Positions 1 to 7,354 of a DNA stretch of 64,000 bases are shown piece by piece. Each line of letters opens with the position of its first letter. Position 1 is the first letter of the stretch. Made by a program: the position numbers and the translations under genes. Location: NCBI GenBank assembly GCA_023461435.1, contig JAEYLC010000033.1:1-64000 (forward strand), written 5' to 3'. The notes beneath the pieces are model-generated. The model worked only from the letters and a program-made list of their open reading frames with translations. It was not told the DNA's origin and searched no databases. The stretch comes from Bacillota bacterium (GTDB lineage Bacteria; Bacillota; Clostridia; Christensenellales; SZUA-584).

Positions 1-50
1 TAATATCACTATTAGACCACTTCAACAAAGTACACTTAGTTACGAATTGA
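1..50 (+). CDS. Group II intron-encoded reverse transcriptase/maturase, C-terminal end (partial)
   Basis: One frame is open from base 3 to a TGA at 48-50, giving 15 residues that end in NKVHLVTN. The stop lies directly before the domain V stem, which is where the open reading frame of a bacterial group II intron normally ends. No domain can be recognised in so short a tail, so the call rests on position only. The rest of the gene is outside the window. Confidence 0.45.
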   Translation, partial: ISLLDHFNKVHLVTN

Positions 51-125
51 ACCGCCGTATACGGAAAACCGTACGTACGGTGGTGTGAGAGGGGCGAAAC
101 CTGATACGGTTAGCCCCTACTCGAT
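1..125 (+). mobile_element. Group II intron, 3' end (domains V and VI)
   Basis: The bases from about 51 fold as a classic group II domain V: ACCGCCGTA pairs with TACGGTGGT, then a two-base CG bulge, then TACGG-AAAA-CCGTA as the upper stem with a tetraloop. A CGC catalytic triad sits near the base. Domain VI follows at about 92-117, with a GGGGC/GCCCC stem, and the segment ends in CTACTCGAT, which fits the usual AY 3' end of bacterial group II introns. Only the 3' part is in the window; the 5' part and most of the encoded protein lie upstream. The junction with the 3' exon should be at or next to base 125. Confidence 0.87.
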
Positions 126-202
126 TGTGCACTTTATTGCGTTTTAACAGCGGACGCGGACAATACGCAAAGCGGGTAAACAGTTCAGCTATACGACAAT
201 TC

Positions 203-231
203 TTGAATTACCGCGTATATTCTCATATAAT
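203..231 (+). promoter_or_regulatory. Probable promoter of the LytTR two-component operon
   Basis: TTGAAT at 203-208 and TATAAT at 226-231 are separated by 17 bases, a good vegetative promoter. It lies between the intron end and the response regulator gene, so the two-component operon can be transcribed independently of the intron. The rest of 126-265 shows nothing else I can support. Confidence 0.65.
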
Positions 232-265
232 ATATCGCGTTATTTCGTACTTAAAGGAGACGGTG

Positions 266-382
266 TTGGACACATTTTTTGGGTCGCCCGCTTCGGGCGC
301 TCATGGTCAATCCCTGCTGATACAAATTATGCCCATCGGTTCTAGAAAAAAGACCGTTTCAGAGAGGCAACCGATATGTTGA
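266..382 (+). CDS. Possible 38-residue leader peptide
   Basis: A TTG codon at 266 follows AAAGGAG with six bases of spacing and opens a 38-codon frame that ends seven bases inside the response regulator gene, an arrangement typical of translational coupling. The peptide has a GSPASGAHG stretch, a hydrophobic SLLIQIM segment, a basic RKK run and a single cysteine as the last residue. It lacks the internal cysteine or serine thiolactone core expected of an AgrD peptide, so I do not call it an autoinducer precursor. It may be a leader or chance; the good ribosome site is the only positive evidence. Confidence 0.3.
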   Translation: MDTFFGSPASGAHGQSLLIQIMPIGSRKKTVSERQPIC

Positions 383-1104
383 AAATTGCCATTTGTGACG
401 ACGTGAGCACCGAGCTTCGGTGTATCGCCGCGCTTACCAATGAATATCTTACTGAGCACAACGTAAAAGCTTATATCCGGGAGTTTTCCCATCCGGAGGC
501 GCTATTGACCGTCTGTGAAGCCGATATCTTTCATATTTTTCTGCTTGACATGGTCATGCCGATGATCAGCGGACTTGAGCTTGGGCGGAGCATACGCCGT
601 GTCAGCACCGACGCGCAGATTATCTATATCACCACAGAGCCCGGCTTCGCGCTCGACGCATATTCGGTCAACCCCCTGCATTATCTGCTAAAGCCTGTGG
701 ATAAGGGGGCGCTGTTTGCCGCTCTGGCGCTGGCGGCGGAAAAGGTGGGCTTTGGCGAGGAAACCGTAGTCACAGTCAAGACGCGGGACGGTCTGCGTAC
801 TCTTTCTGCCGATGTCGTTGTCTGCTGCGAATATGCGCGCCATACCGTGACCTACACGCTTGTGAGCGGCGAGCAGGTTGAGACCTCAACCATCTCCGGC
901 AGCTTTACGGAGCATGCCGCCACACTGCTGCGTGACCGGCGGTTTATCCAACCCCATGCCGCCTTTATCGTCAATATGAATTGCGTGGAGCGGCTCTCTA
1001 AGGACGGCTTTACCATGAGAGGCGGTGTCTGCGTTCCGGTTTCCGGCAAACAGTTTTCCACTGTGCGCAACGCTTATATGAGCTATCGGCTGGGGGAGGT
1101 GTGA
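376..1104 (+). CDS. LytTR-family response regulator
   Basis: This is a 242-residue DNA-binding response regulator of the AgrA/LytR type. The receiver domain (about 1-120) has the acidic pair D8-D9 in ICDD, the phosphoacceptor D58 in LLDMVMP and the conserved lysine K106 in LLKP. The C-terminal part (about 135-240) fits a LytTR domain, with the typical RFIQPHAAFIVN segment before the last strands. The ribosome site is weak (GAGAGGC), and the gene overlaps the end of a possible leader peptide. The kinase gene starts two bases after its stop, so the two form one operon. The target genes cannot be told from the sequence. The family assignment is secure. Confidence 0.93.
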   Translation: MLKIAICDDVSTELRCIAALTNEYLTEHNVKAYIREFSHPEALLTVCEADIFHIFLLDMVMPMISGLELGRSIRRVSTDAQIIYITTEPGFALDAYSVNPLHYLLKPVDKGALFAALALAAEKVGFGEETVVTVKTRDGLRTLSADVVVCCEYARHTVTYTLVSGEQVETSTISGSFTEHAATLLRDRRFIQPHAAFIVNMNCVERLSKDGFTMRGGVCVPVSGKQFSTVRNAYMSYRLGEV

Positions 1105-1105
1105 G

Positions 1106-2362
1106 ATGCAGCTTTACGACCTCCTGCGTTCCATCGTTACGAACACCATGCTCGCGGCGCTGCTGATTACACTGGCGCGCCCGAAATACCGTCCATACAC
1201 TTTGTGGGCGGCGCTGGCGGCGATCGTGTTGTTGGATTTGGCGATGAACGTTTTTTTCTATATGCAAAACGACTATACGACGCTGGGAAAGCTGGACATC
1301 CTGTTTTTCATCCTTGTCGGCGTCGCCGTAAAGCCGCTCTTTCAGGAAACGCTGATGCAGTGGCTGTTCAACTGCCTCACGGCCATGAACGTTTATGCCG
1401 TCACGGTTATTTTAAGCTACTATCTCTGCGGGTTGTTTCCATATCCGTATTACGCCATCATTGTGCTGCGCTTTCTCCTGTTTGCTGCCGCCATATTGCT
1501 GTTTCACAAGCGTCTGCGCCCTCTCTATCGTCAGGCGGCAGAGCATTGGAACGTTTACCTTTTTGTTGCCGCCGGTCTCTTTTTGAATTTTGCATGGCAT
1601 TTCATAATAAGCGACGATGTGGAGCAGACACTGTCAGAGGCTGTTATCCCGCTTCTACTGCTTGTTTTGCTGGCTGTGCTCGTTTATCTCGCAATCTTTC
1701 TTGCTCTGCGGAAAGCTTTGCGCGAGGCGGCGCTGCGAGAAGAAAACCTGAAAATGCAATCCGACCGAGAGCTTACCCGCCAGCGTCTTTCGCTGATGGA
1801 TGAGACCGTGCGACAGATGAGCATCGTGCAGCATGACCGCCGCCATTTCAACAACACGCTGCTTTCCCTGCTTCGGCAGGGCGACGCGGATAAGGCCGCC
1901 GAACTCATTCGTCGCCAGAGTGAGGCGCTGCCGCAAAAGCCGCAGAGCTACTGCCAGAACGTATCCGTGAACGCCGCCGTATCCTATTATGCCGAGATTG
2001 CGCGGCAGCGGGGTGTTCGCTGCGAACTGCGGCTGAACATTCCGGAAAAGCTCGACATCGATGAGCTCTCGCTGGCAATGGCCGTATCAAACCTCATGGA
2101 AAACGCCATTACCGCCGTTTCCGCTCTGCCTGCCAAACAGCGCATATTGCATTTTACTGCCGTGAACACGGGCCAGCTCATTTTTGAGATGAGCAACCCT
2201 TATGACGGCGAGGTAGCGCTGGACGAAAACGGTTTTCCCGCAGCTCATGAAGAGGGGCACGGCAAGGGTACCCGAAGCGTGGCCGGCTTTGTGAAGGAAT
2301 GCGGCGGCGAGCTGGCGTATGAGATTTCAGACGGACTGTTCAAGGTGAGGCTGATGGTGTGA
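1106..2362 (+). CDS. Sensor histidine kinase with GHKL ATPase domain (AgrC-like)
   Basis: This 418-residue membrane kinase is the partner of the preceding LytTR regulator. About 200 hydrophobic residues at the N-terminus form some six transmembrane segments. A short coiled-coil linker follows, then the dimerisation/phosphoacceptor motif QHDRRHFNN and a GHKL ATPase domain with an N box (NLMENAIT) and a G box (GHGKGTRSV). The architecture is that of the AgrC/NatK class, in which a short C-terminal ATPase replaces the larger HATPase of classical kinases. The ribosome site GGGGGAGGTG lies inside the end of the regulator gene. The signal is not evident; no agrB or agrD gene is visible on this side, and anything upstream of the intron is out of view. 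Confidence 0.9.
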   Translation: MQLYDLLRSIVTNTMLAALLITLARPKYRPYTLWAALAAIVLLDLAMNVFFYMQNDYTTLGKLDILFFILVGVAVKPLFQETLMQWLFNCLTAMNVYAVTVILSYYLCGLFPYPYYAIIVLRFLLFAAAILLFHKRLRPLYRQAAEHWNVYLFVAAGLFLNFAWHFIISDDVEQTLSEAVIPLLLLVLLAVLVYLAIFLALRKALREAALREENLKMQSDRELTRQRLSLMDETVRQMSIVQHDRRHFNNTLLSLLRQGDADKAAELIRRQSEALPQKPQSYCQNVSVNAAVSYYAEIARQRGVRCELRLNIPEKLDIDELSLAMAVSNLMENAITAVSALPAKQRILHFTAVNTGQLIFEMSNPYDGEVALDENGFPAAHEEGHGKGTRSVAGFVKECGGELAYEISDGLFKVRLMV

Positions 2363-2450
2363 GCATGGATGCAGACACGTTTGTCAAGCGGTATTTTTAT
2401 AAAATTCGACAACATTAAGCAGAAAATCGCGCTTTTTAAGTAAGAAACAG

Positions 2451-2515
2451 ACGCTCCTCCCTTTTTGATGCTATTCTCGCTGCGGGAAAGCAACGAAGAG
2501 AAAGGAGCGTTTTTT
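2451..2515 (+). terminator. Terminator-like hairpin covering the ribosome site of the next gene
   Basis: ACGCTCCT at 2451-2458 pairs with AGGAGCGT at 2503-2510, and the 3' arm runs into six T residues ending directly before the ATG at 2516. Inside it TTCTC and GAGAA can pair as well. The AGGAG in the 3' arm is also the ribosome site of the following small gene. It can serve as the terminator of the kinase operon, as an attenuator, or as a translational lock. Confidence 0.55.
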
Positions 2516-2731
2516 ATGAGCGAAAAAGCCAGACGACGAGAAGATCGGGCCCTGTCCGCCCCCAATTCCGGCGGCAACGTCTGGCCAAAACAGAGTTGTC
2601 CCGCTTTTACGCCGCGGGGCGGCGCGGTAGAGCAGACCTGTTGGTACTGCGTCTACGCCGACTTCTATCTGGACAAACCGCGCGCGCTGGATGTGGGCGT
2701 ATGCGACTGGCCAAAGAAGACACAGATATAA
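2516..2731 (+). CDS. Small four-cysteine protein of unknown function
   Basis: The 71-residue product starts at the ATG preceded by AAAGGAG; an in-frame ATG at 2465 has no ribosome site and lies inside the hairpin. It begins with a charged stretch (SEKARRREDR) and has four cysteines: one in PKQSC, two in QTCWYC and one in GVCDWP. This pattern suggests a small zinc- or iron-binding knuckle in a cytoplasmic protein. There is no signal peptide or membrane segment. I do not recognise a named family, though short proteins with a CWYCxxAD motif are familiar as conserved hypothetical proteins in clostridia. It is separated from the next gene by only 34 bases and may be co-transcribed with it. Confidence 0.65.
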   Translation: MSEKARRREDRALSAPNSGGNVWPKQSCPAFTPRGGAVEQTCWYCVYADFYLDKPRALDVGVCDWPKKTQI

Positions 2732-2765
2732 GAAGCGAAACGATAAAGACATTGGAGGAAATGAC

Positions 2766-4139
2766 ATGAAAAAAAGATTTTTTTCTTTATTGCTGGCGTC
2801 CGGCATGATGATTTCTATGGCGTTGCTCGCCACCGGATGCTCTTCAAACATCGACACGCCTGAGGCGTCCGCACCTGAGACATCCGCACCTGAGGCGTCC
2901 ATGCCGGAGGGGGCCGCAGCTTTGTGGGAGGCTGACGACACCAGAGACAAGATCGTCGTCATTAGCGATATTCATCTCGGCATTGATGACAATTATACTG
3001 AAACGCTGAAAAACCGTCCGCTGCTTATTGATTTTTTGCAGCGTCTGCAAAGCACTACGGATGTGCGCGAGTTGGTGATCGACGGTGATTTTCTGGACGA
3101 ATGGTTTTTGCCGGTCTATTATCCCAGCTACACAGATGAACGCAAGTTTTACAAAGATGTGATAGCCAAAAATCAGAGCGTTTTTGACGAACTGAACAAC
3201 GTGATCGACAGCGGGATAAAGCTGGTCTACGTACCCGGGAACCACGACATGACGCTGGAGGCCGATGTGTTGCAGGAAGCGCTCCCTGACATTGTTCAGG
3301 CCAGAGATGCCGAAGGGCTCGGCGCCTATTATACGGGTGACCGAAACGAGATCGTCATCGAACACGGTCATCGTTATGACGTGTTTTCCGCACCGGACAC
3401 GGTCACGAACGCGGAGTTGTGCGGCAATGACGATACCATTTTGCCTGCGGGATATTTTTACGCCCGCTATGCCGCAACGTGGGTGCTGGAGGGCCGCCCG
3501 AAGGTAGAGAAAAATCTGCCGGTGGTCACTGATGTGCCGGACAAGCCCGATACGGATCAGTACGGCGCTTATATTTATTACTCGCTTCTCAAAGACATCT
3601 CCACTCGGATGACGCCTAATGAGGGCCTTGATGAGAAGATATTCGATATGCACATCGCCGGGTTTGACGATGCGTATACTTATCTTGATTTCTACCCGGC
3701 TCAGCAGGCGGATGGAACGATTTCAGCACCGGTGCTGTTTAAAAATATTCAGCGCACATGGGACGAGCGTCAGACGATCAACAATATCAAAGTTCCGAAC
3801 AGCTTTATTGAGGCGGTGGCCGGAACCTTGAACTGGGAATACTATTGTGGGCAAGCAAAGGCGCAGTATCTGGAAAACCCGAACGAAAACGTGGACGTGG
3901 TCGTGTTTGGGCATACCCATGTGCCCCAATATAAGGATATGGGCGATGGAAAATACTATTTGAACGATGGAACATGGATCGACAATAACGTCGATTATCC
4001 GGATGCAACCCGTACGTTTGCGGTCATCACCACAGGTGATAAGGATACGGCTGCGCTGTACAGCTTTAAGGAAGATGGCTCAGTGAATGATATCAGCGCG
4101 AGCGTCAACAGTGAAGCCGCAGAGACTTCCGGTAAGTAA
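2766..4139 (+). CDS. Metallophosphoesterase lipoprotein
   Basis: This 457-residue protein carries a lipoprotein signal: a basic N-terminus, a hydrophobic stretch and the lipobox LLATGC, so it should sit on the outer face of the membrane. A Thr/Pro/Ala/Glu-rich linker of three near-repeats (PEASAPE type) follows. The calcineurin-like phosphoesterase domain has all the metal-binding motifs in order: DIH near residue 68, GDxxD near 107, GNHD near 160, GHRYD in the middle, and GHTH near 382. The start is the ATG behind TTGGAGGAA; upstream in-frame codons lack a ribosome site. The substrate is unknown; UDP-diacylglucosamine hydrolases, phosphodiesterases and phosphatases share this fold. A terminator follows. 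Confidence 0.88.
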   Translation: MKKRFFSLLLASGMMISMALLATGCSSNIDTPEASAPETSAPEASMPEGAAALWEADDTRDKIVVISDIHLGIDDNYTETLKNRPLLIDFLQRLQSTTDVRELVIDGDFLDEWFLPVYYPSYTDERKFYKDVIAKNQSVFDELNNVIDSGIKLVYVPGNHDMTLEADVLQEALPDIVQARDAEGLGAYYTGDRNEIVIEHGHRYDVFSAPDTVTNAELCGNDDTILPAGYFYARYAATWVLEGRPKVEKNLPVVTDVPDKPDTDQYGAYIYYSLLKDISTRMTPNEGLDEKIFDMHIAGFDDAYTYLDFYPAQQADGTISAPVLFKNIQRTWDERQTINNIKVPNSFIEAVAGTLNWEYYCGQAKAQYLENPNENVDVVVFGHTHVPQYKDMGDGKYYLNDGTWIDNNVDYPDATRTFAVITTGDKDTAALYSFKEDGSVNDISASVNSEAAETSGK

Positions 4140-4225
4140 AAACGGCGGTAACGAAACAATTGGCGAGTCAGTATACATCATCCTTTGAATGAAACCGCAA
4201 ATATATAACATAACCCCCTGAATAC

Positions 4226-4259
4226 GCTGCGACCAAAATGTGTTCGCAGCTCTTTTTTT
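4226..4259 (+). terminator. Rho-independent terminator
   Basis: GCTGCGA at 4226-4232 pairs with TCGCAGC at 4244-4250 and is followed by TCTTTTTTT. It ends the phosphoesterase transcript. The remaining gene-free DNA up to 4502 is AT-rich and otherwise holds only the promoter of the next operon. Confidence 0.85.
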
Positions 4260-4447
4260 AGTGCTGGAATTCACTATCGACACCGTGCGGAATGACTGTC
4301 AGATATAAAACAGCAGAGCAGCGGACATTTGCTTACCTGTAAAAAGCATGGAGTATATCATTATTTTTATTTTGTTTCCCTGAAAACTGCATTATATTTT
4401 AGTTAAATATGATAATATATTCATATAGCTCCCAGAAAGAATGCCGG

Positions 4448-4476
4448 ATGTCATTATTGATAATTTAGGTTATAAA
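4448..4476 (+). promoter_or_regulatory. Possible promoter of the dehydrogenase/acyltransferase module
   Basis: ATGTCA at 4448-4453 and TATAAA at 4471-4476 are 17 bases apart and lie 26 bases before the start codon at 4503. The -35 box is a four-of-six match, so this is a moderate candidate. Confidence 0.4.
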
Positions 4477-4502
4477 AGACATCAAACAGAAAGGGTAAAG
4501 TC

Positions 4503-5516
4503 ATGAAGGTATTCATGGTTGGTGGAACCGGCCTTCTTGGGAGCGAGGGCGCGGCGGAGCTTATACGGCGAGGACACGAGGTGTCCTGCATCGCGCTGCC
4601 GCCCGTTCCGGCGGGCGCGCTATTGCCGCCCCAAATGAAAATCGAATTCGGCAGCTATATGGACATGACGGACGGCGAGCTCAAAAAGCATTTTCAAGGC
4701 TGCGAGGGCTTCGTGTTTGCGGCGGGAATCGATGAACGCGTGGAAGGGCCGCCGCCCATTTATGATCTCTTCAAAAAGTTCAACATCACACCGCTTGAGC
4801 GGATGCTTTGCATCGCCAAGCAATGCGGCGTCAGGCACACCGTGATATGCGGCTCGTATTTTTCATACTTTGATAAGATCTGGCCCGAAAAGCAGCTTGC
4901 CAAATGGCACCCGTATATCCGCAGCCGGCGCGATCAGGAAGATATGGCCTTAAAGCTCGCGGACGATCGTTTTGATGTCGCCGTATTGGAGCTGCCGTAT
5001 ATTTTCGGCACGCAGCCGGGCCGCAAGCCCGTATGGGTGTTTCTTGTGGAGATGCTGCGAGGGATGAAACCGGTCACGATGTACCCCAAAGGCGGCACTG
5101 CGATGGTGACGGTGAAGCAGGTGGGGCAGGCGATGGCCGGCGCGCTTGAGCACAGCAAGGGGGCAAGCTGCTATCCGATCGGCTGGGACAACATGACGTG
5201 GCGACAGATGCTCAAAATCGTGCACAAGTATATGGGCTGCCCGAATAAAAAAATCGTGACGATACCGAACTGGATGTTCGCGCTCGGTGTGCGAAGAATC
5301 AAAAAGCGGCAGGAAGCGGCGGGGCATGAGGGCGGGCTCGATCTTAAGAAATTCCCCGATCTGCAAAGCTCATATCAGTATATCGACAAGTCGCTTGGGT
5401 GCGGGCCGCTCGGTGTGGAGCCGGACGATATCGACGCCGCCATCGGCGATTCAATAAGGCTGTGCCTCGATGTGCTCGACGGTAAGCAGGAGACCATAGG
5501 AATGAAGGGAGAATAA
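4503..5516 (+). CDS. NAD-dependent epimerase/dehydratase-like protein
   Basis: This 337-residue protein has an N-terminal Rossmann fold with the dinucleotide motif GGTGLLG at residues 8-14, as in extended short-chain dehydrogenases (nucleoside-sugar epimerases, isoflavone reductase relatives). The usual YxxxK catalytic pair is not obvious: the matching region reads YFSYFDK and YIRSRRDQE, so activity may be redox of another kind or lost. The ribosome site is AAAGGG. It ends two bases before the start of another epimerase-like gene, and the two are clearly co-translated. The substrate is unknown; the neighbouring acyltransferase and membrane protein suggest a lipid or secondary metabolite rather than a nucleotide sugar, which is inference. 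Confidence 0.78.
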   Translation: MKVFMVGGTGLLGSEGAAELIRRGHEVSCIALPPVPAGALLPPQMKIEFGSYMDMTDGELKKHFQGCEGFVFAAGIDERVEGPPPIYDLFKKFNITPLERMLCIAKQCGVRHTVICGSYFSYFDKIWPEKQLAKWHPYIRSRRDQEDMALKLADDRFDVAVLELPYIFGTQPGRKPVWVFLVEMLRGMKPVTMYPKGGTAMVTVKQVGQAMAGALEHSKGASCYPIGWDNMTWRQMLKIVHKYMGCPNKKIVTIPNWMFALGVRRIKKRQEAAGHEGGLDLKKFPDLQSSYQYIDKSLGCGPLGVEPDDIDAAIGDSIRLCLDVLDGKQETIGMKGE

Positions 5517-5518
5517 GC

Positions 5519-7051
5519 ATGGAAAAACAGCGCGTGTTTTTAACGGGCGCGACGGGCGCGATGGGATTTGCCGGGCTGATCGAACTGCTCAAAGATACGG
5601 ATATTCAGGATATCGTGACACTCGCGCGACCGTCTGAAAAAAACAGGAAACTGCTGGCGCCTTATCAGCACACCGAGGGGCTGGACATCCGTTGGGGTGA
5701 TCTTAAAAATTATGACGGCGTGCTCGAATGCGTCAGGGATGCGGATATTGTGCTGCATGTCGGCGCGCTCGTATCGCCCGCGGCGGATTATAACCCTGAA
5801 GAAACGATGATGATCAACTTTGGTTCCACGTTTAATATCATTAAGGCGATCCGAGAGCTCGGACAGCAGGACAAGACAGGGCTTGTTTTCATCGGTACCG
5901 TGGCAGAAACGGGGGACCGTATGCCGCCGATTCACTGGGGGCGCGTGGGCGACCCGATCAAGCCGAGCGTTTTTGATTACTACGCCGTATCCAAGGTGGC
6001 CGCCGAGCGTCTCGTGATCGAATCGGGGCTTAAACGATGGGTGTGCCTGCGGCAGACGGGCATTATCGGCCCCAAAATGTGCGACATCGAGGACGCGATC
6101 ATGTTCCATAACTGCCTCAATAACGTGCTCGAATACGCGTCGGACCGCGACTCGGCGGTGCTGCTCAAAAACCTCTGCCGAAAAGAGTATGACGGCGCGT
6201 TGAAGGAAAACTTCTGGGGGCATATATTCAACATCGGCGGCGGAGACAGCTGCCGGATTGATACGTACCAGATGTTCAAAACGATGTTTGAAGCGATCGG
6301 CATCAGGGACCTGTCCGCCGTCATGGATTCCAAATGGTTTGCGACGCGCAACTTCCACGGCCAGTACTATCTTGATTCGGATAAGCTCAACGATATACTC
6401 GAATTCAGAAGCGATTCGATGGCGTATTTTTACGACGAATACTTGAAGATGCTCGGCCCCACCGCGACATTGGCCAGGGTGGTGACAAAGCTGCCCGGCG
6501 GACAAAAATTGATGGGTAGTATATTGAAAAAGCGCTTCCTCAAGCTCGCGCATGCGGAGCATGGCCCGGCGGGATTTGTGAAGAACAACAAGGAAGGGCA
6601 CATCGCGGCCTATTGGGGCTCCAAAACAGCGTGTGACGCGGTGCCGCCGATCAATGAATTCGAGCGCTTCACCGATTGGGATACCGTCGTGCCCATCAGC
6701 CACGGCTATGACGAATCAAAACCGGAGAGCGAGCTCTCGCTCGATGACATGAAGAGCGCGGCGAGCTTTCGCGGCGGCGAATGCGTATCGGAAAGCATGA
6801 CGGCGGGAGACTGGGCGGGAAAGCTCATGTTTCGCTGCGCGTTCGGGCACGCGTTTGACGCGAGCCCGCGGCTGATACTTGAGGGAGGGCACTGGTGCTC
6901 CGTGTGCGAACGCGAAAGCTGGAACTATCACGCGCGCGCCAAAGTCGATCCTTTTTTTGCGCAGGTGTGGAACCCGCTGCATGATAAGGACGAAGAGCCG
7001 CACGAGTATAAAAAAGAAATCACGGAACTGGATGTGATCAAGGCTATGTAA
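5519..7051 (+). CDS. NAD-dependent epimerase/dehydratase with C-terminal zinc-binding tail
   Basis: The 510-residue product is an extended short-chain dehydrogenase with GATGAMG at residues 10-16 and the catalytic pair Y155 and K159 in YYAVSK. The SDR part spans about 1-340. The remaining 170 residues are not part of the fold and include a metal-binding pattern C440-x3-H444 and C460-x2-C463 (RCAFGH and WCSVC), probably a zinc knuckle, followed by a tryptophan- and charge-rich end. The ribosome site lies in the end of the preceding gene. The long extra domain is unusual for the family; it may hold a substrate carrier or partner protein. Function is unknown beyond redox on a hydroxyl or keto group. 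Confidence 0.82.
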   Translation: MEKQRVFLTGATGAMGFAGLIELLKDTDIQDIVTLARPSEKNRKLLAPYQHTEGLDIRWGDLKNYDGVLECVRDADIVLHVGALVSPAADYNPEETMMINFGSTFNIIKAIRELGQQDKTGLVFIGTVAETGDRMPPIHWGRVGDPIKPSVFDYYAVSKVAAERLVIESGLKRWVCLRQTGIIGPKMCDIEDAIMFHNCLNNVLEYASDRDSAVLLKNLCRKEYDGALKENFWGHIFNIGGGDSCRIDTYQMFKTMFEAIGIRDLSAVMDSKWFATRNFHGQYYLDSDKLNDILEFRSDSMAYFYDEYLKMLGPTATLARVVTKLPGGQKLMGSILKKRFLKLAHAEHGPAGFVKNNKEGHIAAYWGSKTACDAVPPINEFERFTDWDTVVPISHGYDESKPESELSLDDMKSAASFRGGECVSESMTAGDWAGKLMFRCAFGHAFDASPRLILEGGHWCSVCERESWNYHARAKVDPFFAQVWNPLHDKDEEPHEYKKEITELDVIKAM

Positions 7052-7111
7052 AACCGGCTGCCGATTAAAAACAGCGGCGGCGAACGTGAATTCTTCGCTT
7101 TGGATGAATAG

Positions 7112-7144
7112 GGCTTTCTGAAAAGGGAGCCTTAAATTATTTTT
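7112..7144 (+). terminator. Weak terminator after the two dehydrogenase-like genes
   Basis: GGCTTTC at 7112-7118 can pair with GGGAGCC at 7125-7131 (two G-U pairs) and is followed by TTAAATTATTTTT. It lies just before a strong promoter, which supports a transcript boundary here. Confidence 0.5.
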
Positions 7145-7171
7145 GTGGGTAAAAGTTATAAATAATATCAT

Positions 7172-7200
7172 TTGATGTCGAACCGGTTTTACGGTATAAT
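7172..7200 (+). promoter_or_regulatory. Promoter with AACCGGTT palindrome in the spacer
   Basis: TTGATG at 7172-7177 and TATAAT at 7195-7200 are exactly 17 bases apart. The spacer holds the palindrome AACCGGTT (7181-7188), the core of many LacI-type operators, so a repressor could block RNA polymerase directly. The long leader up to 7354 includes a small CCTTAA/TTAAGG hairpin (about 7241-7266) but no riboswitch I recognise. Confidence 0.65.
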
Positions 7201-7354
7201 AATTCCATACAATAGAAAAAATGATGCATTATTAGATTCACAGTTGTTCCTTAATCAATCTGATTTAAGGTGTACAAACGGCGCATGCTCATGGTTTCGC
7301 CACAGTTTTGAGAGCCCACGGGCAATACGAAGAAAGGACCACCGGCAGATACAT

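Noticed and set aside
125..265. Upstream part of an 85-codon frame starting at the intron end
   Set aside because: It crosses the promoter and has no ribosome site; only the last 38 codons have a plausible start.
266..382. AgrD-type autoinducer precursor
   Set aside because: The only cysteine is the last residue, and the acidic tail and internal thiolactone core are missing.
7172..7354. N-terminal extension of the acyltransferase from a TTG at 7172
   Set aside because: The region is occupied by a promoter with 17-base spacing, and the translated residues do not look like the family; the ATG at 7355 is more likely.
7207..7354. Riboswitch in the acyltransferase leader
   Set aside because: There is one small hairpin, but no conserved aptamer or terminator that I recognise.
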